DNA of 22,141 nucleotides from Paramacrobiotus richtersi (lineage: Eukaryota; Tardigrada; Eutardigrada; Parachela; Macrobiotidae), in contig JAQGAU010000994.1 in NCBI GenBank assembly GCA_034698045.1, positions 1-22,141 of the forward strand. The letters are read 5' to 3'. Positions within the stretch are counted from its first letter, which is position 1; each line of letters begins with the position of its first letter. Under the pieces are notes generated by a model that did no database searches, was not told where the DNA came from, and worked only from the letters and a program-made list of their open reading frames with translations. Positions 16,215-22,141 of this stretch are shown here, piece by piece. Made by a program: the position numbers and the translations under genes.

Positions 16215-16806
16215 GCACAGCTGCTGCTGCATTATCCACTCGTTTAAACTGTTAAAAGCGCCTTGGAGCAATCCGGAAGTATTGCAGTCTATCAGCGGAC
16301 GAAAGACAACAATTTCATCAGCAAACACAAAGCTCCCATTCACCATGCACAGCGGGGAGATCATTGCAGAGACAAACAAACAAAAGTGGACCGAGTACAG
16401 AACCCTGCGAAACGCCGCTGGTTACTGGCAGCTCATCTGATACGAAACCTTTGACTCTGACGGATTGCGTGCGCCCCCTAAGATAATCATATATCAACTG
16501 AACAAGCTGATTTGGTGCATTCATCTTTATCAAAGATGCCACAAAACTTTCGTGACTGCATTTGTCGAAAGCCTCAGAACAGTCCACAAATACTGCATCC
16601 ACTTCGTAGCTAGCCATAATAAAGTTAGAAATTATCTTTTCAAACAATAACAGTTGTAACTCTGTTGACCTTTTCTTCCTGTAGCCGAACTGATGATCCT
16701 GAAGCGTGTTATTACGTTCAGAACACTGTAGAACAAGCTCCTTCAGGCAGCGCTCAAAAACTTTCGAATCGGGCTTGTAAACTTTTCTGACTATATTGCG
16801 CCACAA
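16215..16806 (-). pseudogene. LINE reverse transcriptase, fingers and palm
   Basis: From the N-terminal side it reads PDSKVFERCLKELVLQC, then LQDHQFGYRKKRSTELQLLL (the QFG(F/Y)R-K-x-R-S-T block), FVDCSEAFDKCSHESF (motif A, first catalytic Asp), LIYDYLRGRTQSVRV and LPVTSGVSQGSVLGPLLF (motif B). After a one-base frameshift near 16330 comes FVFADEIVVFRP, where motif C should read F-A-D-D; the codons are GAT GAA. Then NEWIMQQQLCL ends at the insertion. The frame is open for 162 codons before the shift, so this part is better preserved than the plus copy. Confidence 0.88.
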
Positions 16807-16963
16807 CGCTCTAACGCTTGTGAACAGCCATCATATGTAGACTAATCTAAACTGAATGTTTGTGCTTGAGAAAAAATAATTGAGTTATAACCGTTTCATC
16901 AGAAAGAAAAGATTTCGCGAAATTTAAAACGCCAACAACTTCGTAATGTTTGGCCAATCGGTC

Positions 16964-16969
16964 TTTATT
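16964..16969 (-). promoter_or_regulatory. Poly(A) signal of the secreted-protein gene
   Basis: AATAAA on the minus strand (TTTATT as printed), about 100 bases after the TAG stop at 17071-17073. Confidence 0.6.
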
Positions 16970-17070
16970 AGTCAGTGCGCTTCAATAAAAATATACAAGA
17001 AGATGCAGCGTGCTTGTGCTAACGATGCAATTTCTTTTTACTCAGTCTCTGCTTGAATTCCAATGGCAAT

Positions 17071-18612
17071 CTATGTGTACTGGCAGTTAGCGGCATCTTC
17101 GTAGCAAACCTAAAAGAGTAAACGGCAGTTGCATTATGACGTAAAAAATAAATGCAATGCGGTCACTTAACCTACCAGGACATCTTTGTAGCCGGCCTGG
17201 AAGGGGGTATCGGTGACTCCGGGAGAAACTGAAAAGCGTAGTGTCTGACAGCACGTTCCTGTCGTAACTGGGCTGCCTGGGGCTCCGGCAGCGGGATCGA
17301 CCGTAGCTCCACCATTACAAGTCGGTAGCGTGCCCTGGAATGACTGGCCATAAACGCCAATTGTATCCGTAAGAGCCTTCCCCGTAACCACATTATAATT
17401 GCTTATCCAAACTGTGGTATCTCCGCCGATGTTAGCTAGGATGTCGGGAGAATAAATTCCCCCGTTTGCCGCATTGGGAAGTCCAAGACCAGGAGGAGCA
17501 ACATCTTTGGGGAGGTCGAAGATCACCTCCATCAGAGGAGGCACATTGGTCGCCTAATCGCAATAGTTTAGGTGATTTAGAGGTGATAAATTAGAAAAAC
17601 GGTCCTTTTATTTGCCGAAAGTGCTTAAACAGGTATCGGGATGCCTTGTTTGGGTACATACCGAGAATGTTAGCTGCGGATATAACCATAAGGCGCGCGT
17701 TTCTGTGGAACCGGCAGCCGTCTGATCGGTGAGCGGAGTCCCAGGGGGAAAGCCAAGGCAAACCCTTGCGCTGTCTGGGCCGGTAAGGCCAAATACACAA
17801 GACTGGAAGTTGAACTGAAAGAGTTTCAAATTTCGCATACAATAAAGCAAACAATATAATTTCACGAACTATTTGTCGGCGAATGTTATCACTTCAGATA
17901 AATGCATCTAGTGATAATTGATATCTAGTTGTTTCTCAACTGTTCCGCGATAAACCAGTGAATTTCACAAAATCGCCGAAGTGCCGACATACCGTAACAT
18001 TAATGGAATTAGAAGCCTGGCCAGTTGGAAGATTGATAAGTGTGACCTCGTATGTCTGCGTTAAGTTCTGGGTGACAACAGCGCTACTCCTATACCAAAT
18101 TCCGGTAGTAGGGTCCACCGTCACGTACGCTGTGCCATCCAGCTGACTAGATGCAACAACCTCCGCTACAATGTACTGATCAGTCGTGCTGCCACAACCA
18201 TTTGATATCTGCAAAAACCAAGAAAGATGTCCGTAATAGATATACGTTTTTGGAGAAGCTTTGGTGTTATAAATACAGCAAGATTCCCTCCTGTGACCGG
18301 GTTGAGATTGAAACCACAAGGAACGTCCACAAAAGATGGACCAGAGAGCGTTATGCTGCAAGGCTGTATGTTGCATGTGGAGCCAACGCTGCAACTACTG
18401 GGAGAAGCGCAAAAGTTCGAGTACAGCGTTGTGGCGCTTTGGGTCGTCGACGCGCAGAATTTAGTGCAAGTGCTCACTGCAAGAAACGAGTTAACTACAG
18501 CACAGCGCGCAGATACGGTCGAAGATGGCGCGCTGCACTGTCTTGTAGTAAGCTGGCTGAGCGCTTGCTGGATATATAACTGCAAGAAACAGAGAAATAA
18601 AAAGTAATCCAT
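17071..18612 (-). CDS. Secreted Cys-containing protein, five exons, family not recognised
   Basis: The exon model is 18612-18277, 18208-17993, 17814-17662, 17553-17176 and 17109-17071, giving 373 residues. All four introns (68, 178, 108 and 66 bp) begin GT (GTATTT, GTATGT, GTATGT, GTAGGT), end AG and fall in phase 0. Each joined frame is open, whereas reading through intron 1 shifts frame. The first residues (MDYFLFLCFLQLYIQQALS) form a signal peptide, probably cleaved near residue 19. Residues 20-112 carry ten Cys with Ser/Thr-rich spacing. Residues 113-235 look beta-strand-rich, with sequons at N160 and N182. Residues 236-361 are Gly/Pro/Thr-rich with a CC pair. The last exon adds CYEDAANCQYT. 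There is no transmembrane segment, so a secreted or extracellular role is inferred. The weakest point is the first donor (GTATTT). A pyrimidine-rich TTTCTTGCAG overlaps the signal peptide, so an alternative upstream exon is possible. Confidence 0.72.
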
Positions 18613-18667
18613 TGCTTAGACTGATCCGAACAATTAGCTAATTTCGCATTTGAATATCCCGTGACAA

Positions 18668-18697
18668 TGAAGTTTCTGATCCATTTGCGCTTTTATA
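18668..18697 (-). promoter_or_regulatory. Core promoter of the secreted-protein gene: TATA box and possible initiator
   Basis: TATAAAAG occupies 18697-18690 on the minus strand. A TTCATTG initiator-like sequence has its A at 18668, 29 bases from the first T of the TATA box, which is the usual spacing. This would give a 5' untranslated region of about 56 nt before the ATG at 18612. Confidence 0.6.
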
Positions 18698-18699
18698 TC

Positions 18700-19402
18700 A
18701 TCAATTTTGCGCGGCAAGGAAAACCGTGCGTGCAGAGAAAGGAAAGCGTTTACTCGCCGTTCGTTTTCTGCGCCTTAAAGAAGTGCAACGACCTAGTTCA
18801 GCGTACTCGAACCACCATAGATAGGTATTGTCCACATGCATAAAATAATGTCTCGAAAATATGCGATGTTTATTAGCGGTAATTCGGATGCAACGCAAAT
18901 AGTGCTGCCCTGACAAATCTTTGCTGCTTTGGCTGACTTCAGGCATATATGAATGCTAATTCTCCAAACGAATCGAGTCCCGAAAAGTGACAGTTAACGA
19001 ACTTTTTTCGCTAAAATGCTAGAGCGTTTGGATCGAGCAAATAGGAAAAACGGAATGAGATCAAGCGAAGCACTGAGCCACGTTAACCTGGATTTAGGCT
19101 GGGATTAATACTGCTGATCCATCAAGTAACCCAGTTACGTGATCCGATTTATTTTTCAACTAACGAGTTGCTCATGCGCGCAGTACAATTTGCAAGATAA
19201 TGACAATATGCAAGGGAATCGCCGTCCAGCACTACGCCAGTTTTACTCTCGCGCAGACCTGACAAGGGATGCTAGGAACAGCCTAGAACCCAATTCACAG
19301 CTTCCGCATTGTTTACGAAAGCCTTACAGAAAACAGCTTTTTTAGGGTACACCTCATCTGCAGAACACAAGTTCCGCCTGGTCAAAACCTCAATCAAAGG
19401 TT
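18700..19402. other. Upstream region of the secreted-protein gene; no gene seen
   Basis: No coding frame is convincing. A 68-codon plus-strand frame (19139-19345) is open but lacks an ATG and any domain. The 5' part, next to the TATA box, is presumably regulatory. Confidence 0.4.
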
Positions 19403-19833
19403 AAAGTTCCCCATAGTATAACATATGGGCGTACATTTTATCACCACAAAACGTTGCTGCCTGCATGAGATGCACTGGAGTTTTAATACCAAACAGTTCA
19501 GGACGCATGTGCGATAGTTTTTGAAAACGTTTCGTGCTAACACACGCTTCCGTTCCTAGTTCCGCTATTTTTGACAAAAGACCACATTTCCAAAATATGT
19601 ACCTACGGTACAATTACACCTGCTGTAGCCAACGTAATTTCTCGCGATTTAGCTAATTCAAAAATGCGAAATGTTCTCGAAAGCGGCATAAACAAACGGA
19701 ACTGTGGGTTAGCACGAAAACCATGATACGTGCATCCTGCGCTGTTTGGCTTTCAAATTCCAGTGCATTTGATGTAGGTGCCTACATTTGGATGCGGCAG
19801 CACGTACGCCCGTATGTTACTATGGGAAACTTT
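19403..19833. repeat. Degenerate fold-back (inverted repeat), about 430 bp
   Basis: The plus strand at about 19655-19833 matches the reverse complement of about 19403-19600 with many substitutions and small gaps. Best-conserved blocks in the right arm are GTTAGCACGAAA (about 19708), CTGTTTGG (19742), TCCAGTGCAT (19759), ACGCCC (19805) and TATGTTACTATGGGAAACTTT (19813-19833); all recur inverted on the left. The centre is near 19625. No open frame of note crosses it. It is older and more diverged than the fold-back at 15520-16214 and shares no obvious sequence with it. Confidence 0.65.
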
Positions 19834-20126
19834 TTCTCCGGTTTGAAAGCGAGCTGGTATCTATCGATAAAGTCCAGGGAAAGTCAGCCTTCACCTGTCA
19901 CAACATGGCATCACCTCTGACAGTGTTTAGAGCGTTACGAAAATCCACCTTAAATACCTAGAACGCGAATACTATCATGTTTCTGATCAACATAAGAGCG
20001 AGCTGCCATGCATAACAGCCTCCGTCCCGCGCCTCACTTCCCAAACAACTTGCTTGGGTCGAAGGTTCTTGTGGTGTATGCATGTACGTACGTACTAAGG
20101 TCATACTCTCCTTGACAACGATTCTC

Positions 20127-20219
20127 TGTAATCTCTCAAGAACTCGATGTTGACTATTTAGTCTGCTATCGAACGAGCTAGAGTACAGTCGCATAAAGTC
20201 TAGCTCCTGATACTTCACA
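20127..20219 (+). mobile_element. Possible 3' part of a 5' LTR (Ty3/gypsy-like)
   Basis: The sequence ends ...CTGATACTTCACA, a CA end, directly before a TGG-starting primer-binding-site-like sequence and a gag remnant. The left border (TGTAATCTC) is a guess, because no second LTR is in the window for comparison. Confidence 0.3.
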
Positions 20220-20220
20220 T

Positions 20221-20238
20221 TGGCGTGAAGGATGATTT
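20221..20238 (+). other. Possible primer-binding site
   Basis: TGGCGTGAAGGATGATTT lies two bases after the CA end of the putative LTR. TGG complements the CCA end of a tRNA; the matching tRNA was not identified. Confidence 0.3.
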
Positions 20239-20640
20239 TCTAAAAATTTTATGCGGTATCAATGCCAGATACCCAAAGCACGACTGTGAACACCCGTGGT
20301 ACACAGACGAGACCGATGGCGACGACAGAGGAGTCGGACTCGTCCGATTGCCTAAGCTAACAAAGTTTGATCCGGACGTCATCAAGCTGAAAACCTGGAT
20401 AATCCAGTTCCACAGCCGTCGGGAGTCCTTCAGAATGTCGAGGATAAAAAGAAACCTCTACTTCTTGGATCCCTCGGGCCGAAATCACTGGAGATGCTAG
20501 TCTCCAGCTGCCGTGCCAAGGATCCCAGTACGTTCACCTTCATCGAATTGTGCGACAAGCTCGAGGTCGAATATGGTTAACGTACTAATCTAAGAGTAGA
20601 GCGGGCGAAGTAGTTCTTCGACATTAAACAGAAGTCAGGG
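20225..20640 (+). pseudogene. Ty3/gypsy-like gag remnant
   Basis: The first frame (to 20500) carries LPKLTKFDPDVIKLKTWIIQ, which fits the gag pattern P-x-F-x-x-x-x-x-x-x-x-W-x-x-x-F. After a frameshift near 20475 come AKDPSTFTFIELCDKLEVEY, a stop, then NLRVERAK ... FFDIKQKSGQ, like the R-x-E-R-x-x-F-x-x-x-x-Q block of Ty3-type capsid proteins. It is degenerate, with at least two stops and a shift. The palindrome at 20641-20788 begins right after it, and zinc knuckles, protease and RT are absent. Confidence 0.6.
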
Positions 20641-20788
20641 CAGAAAGGCTAACAACCGAAACAAATGTTGAAAAATTTCAAAAATGTTTAAATAAATCCG
20701 AAAAAACACTTTTTAAAAAGTGTTTTTTTGGATTTATTCAGTCATTTCTGAACTTTTTCAAGATCCGTTTCGGTTGTTAGTCTTTCTG
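20641..20788. mobile_element. MITE-like near-perfect palindrome, 148 bp
   Basis: The left end CAGAAAGGCTAACAACCGAA matches the right end in inverted orientation (reverse complement CAGAAAGACTAACAACCGAA). Pairing continues with small mismatches to the centre near 20713 (AACACTTTTT / AAAAAGTGTT). No internal coding and no clear target-site duplication are present. It could fold into one long hairpin. A transposase family cannot be assigned. Confidence 0.8.
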
Positions 20789-21012
20789 GACAAAAACACG
20801 TCGATTGTCGTCTCGCAATCCCAAATCGGAAAAACTTTCTCATTCAGGATTAGCTTCCAAAGTTTTTTCATTGTTTGATGAATAGCTCAGTGGACAATGG
20901 GGCCAGAGAGGACCGCGGCACACCATTGTGCAGCTGAATGCCTTGCGCATGCGGCCATTGTGCAGAGCTATTTTTAAACTAACATACAGCGCAAAAAAAC
21001 AAACTATTCAGG
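20789..21012. other. Unassigned stretch between gag and RNase H remnants
   Basis: No coding frame is recognisable. Protease and reverse transcriptase of the Ty3-like element, over 1 kb in an intact element, are missing, so this stretch spans or replaces a large deletion. Confidence 0.4.
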
Positions 21013-21366
21013 GCTCACTGTCGTCTGCTAGCTCTGGCCTTAAGGTCCGCAGAACAAAATTATGGGCAGATTGAGAAAAAGGCATTAGGTTCGGTATTTG
21101 GTGTCAAAAAGTTTCATCGGCACCTGTACGGAAGAGAGTTTGTATTGCTCACCGATCAGAAGCCTTTGGTTACAGTTTTTGGTAGCAAGAAGGGCATACC
21201 GGTAGTAACTGCAAATAGGCTGCAGCGCTGGGCAATTGTACTGATGGGTTATCAGTTTCAAACTGAATCTCGACGCACAGAAAATTTGGGCAAGCGGATG
21301 GCTTGGGTAGACTACCGTTACGATCCGAAGATTTATTTGACCATGCAGATATGGGAATGTAGGTAG
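21013..21366 (+). pseudogene. Ty3/gypsy-like RNase H remnant
   Basis: An open frame runs at least from 21013. It carries LRSAEQNYGQIEKKAL, VFGVKKFHRHLYGREF and VLLTDQKPL, then RLQRWAIVLMGYQF, the order typical of the RT-adjacent RNase H of Ty3-like elements. After about 21290 the expected A-D-x-L-x-R-L-P block is found in a neighbouring frame (21294-21317), so a frameshift lies just before it. The upstream RT is gone. Confidence 0.8.
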
Positions 21367-21383
21367 CCATAAATCAGATTGAA

Positions 21384-21815
21384 ATGGAGACATTGTCCAG
21401 TTTGCCTCTGTCTGCAAAACTGATAAGAAACGAAACTAATAAAGACAGTGAACACAAAAGGGTGATTCAGTACCATAAGAATGGGTGGCCTAATAACGTT
21501 CCAGCAGAGATGGTACCATACAATCGAAGAAAAACTGCGTACTCGGTTTGTAGTGGGTGCCCACTTTGGAACAATCGGGTGGTGATACCAAAATTGTTAC
21601 GTAAGCGAGTTACTGATTACTTGTACAGTACCCATTCGGGCATTGTGCGAATGAAGGCGGAAGCCAGCAGCCACGTCTGGTGGCCGAACATTGATCAGAT
21701 ATTAGAGAATGTCGCTGCCGAATTGAAATCTGTTCCCTATCAGCTAAGGCTCAAGCGAAACAGCCGTTACGGCAATGGCCAGTGCCACAGGGCCCGTGCC
21801 ACCGGTTACGAATAG
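21384..21815 (+). pseudogene. Ty3/gypsy-like integrase zinc-binding region
   Basis: The frame holds VIPKLLRKRVTDYL, then THSGIVRMKAEA and SHVWWPNIDQILENV, the spacing of the integrase H2C2 region. The usual L-H pair reads L-Y and the downstream Cys pair (C-x-x-C) is not visible (ELKSVPYQ instead), so zinc binding would be lost. Confidence 0.75.
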
Positions 21816-22141
21816 ATTTTGCGAGACCATTTCAGGGACGGATGCTTTTAGTCGTTGTAGATGCGTATTCTAAATGGCTTGAAGTGTTTGAAGTGAAGAA
21901 AGCGGACACTGAAAATGTTTTGATCAAAGTCTGTTTGCCCGATAGGGGTTGTGCAGTGATATCGTAAGCGATAATGGTACACAGTTTACTTCCGAAGAGT
22001 TCAAAGTGTTTTGTCAGCGAAATGGTATAAATCATATGACAACCGCCCCGGGACACCCACAGTCCAAGGGCGAGTCTGCCCTGTGGCACAGTGGCACATT
22101 GCCCAGCGTTTTTTTGGGAAATCCGTGCCATTGGGCACGGA
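21782..22141 (+). pseudogene. Ty3/gypsy-like integrase catalytic core, partial
   Basis: The first frame contains RIDFARPFQG (first catalytic Asp) and LLVVVDAYSKWLEVFEV and ends at a stop near 21965. The reading continues in another frame with [12 protein letters not shown] (second Asp, near 21970) and HPQSKGES, where the usual N-G-x-A-E is altered and the catalytic Glu does not align. The element runs off the window end. Confidence 0.8.

Larger units (their letters stand above)
14881..16806 (-). mobile_element. Decayed LINE, minus copy, split by a fold-back element
   Basis: Read on the minus strand, this is a 5'-truncated copy of the LINE family at 6307-10135. It begins within RT at about 16800 (PDSKVFERC), runs to 16215, is interrupted by the palindromic element 15520-16214, and continues from 15519 to a stop at 14881. 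It retains the KYLGV block that the plus copy has lost. Frameshifts and stops are scattered throughout. Its 5' end lies about 160 bases from the poly(A) signal of the secreted-protein gene on the same strand. Confidence 0.85.

Noticed and set aside
15520-16239. Similar open frames in both fold-back arms (RFGWFxKTxFC, KGIALPCD)
   Set aside because: Amino-acid differences between arms (about a third of positions) are what about 15% nucleotide divergence gives without selection, and an alternative frame is open in the left arm too. Treated as non-coding.

Overview
The window looks like nuclear DNA of an invertebrate metazoan. Coding capacity is sparse, spliced genes have short introns with GT..AG borders and AATAAA signals, one gene has a TATA box, and non-LTR and Ty3-like retroelements are abundant and decayed. 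No bacterial gene organisation, tRNA, rRNA or CRISPR array is visible. The phylum cannot be fixed from the sequence alone.

Only two host genes can be supported well. One is an intronless beta-1,3-galactosyltransferase-like gene (GT31) on the plus strand, 11801-12853. The other is a five-exon gene on the minus strand, 18612-17071, for a 373-residue secreted cysteine-containing protein that I do not recognise. It has a TATA box, a possible initiator, four short phase-0 introns and a poly(A) signal. A few weaker candidate exons are listed at low confidence.

The rest is mostly a layered graveyard of mobile DNA. Two copies of one LINE family lie in opposite orientation, plus at about 6307-10135 and minus at about 16806-14881. 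The plus copy holds two nested insertions. One is a 600-bp 5'-truncated retroelement tail with an undamaged 179-codon frame, flanked by an exact 11-bp duplication. The other is a 1407-bp GC-rich piece of unknown family flanked by an exact 15-bp duplication. The minus copy is split by a 695-bp fold-back element with arms of about 320 bp. At all three sites the LINE reading resumes where the insertion ends, which gives a relative order of events. Both LINE copies read F-x-D-E at the reverse transcriptase motif where F-x-D-D is expected.

The right end (about 20127-22141) is a decayed Ty3/gypsy-like element: possible 5' LTR end and primer-binding site, gag remnant, RNase H and integrase. Protease and reverse transcriptase are missing, and a 148-bp near-perfect palindrome sits next to gag. 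The left 5 kb holds minisatellites and direct or inverted repeats (28-bp, 27-bp and 33-bp units) without a convincing gene. A 36-bp satellite lies near 11.0 kb and another degenerate fold-back at 19.4-19.8 kb.
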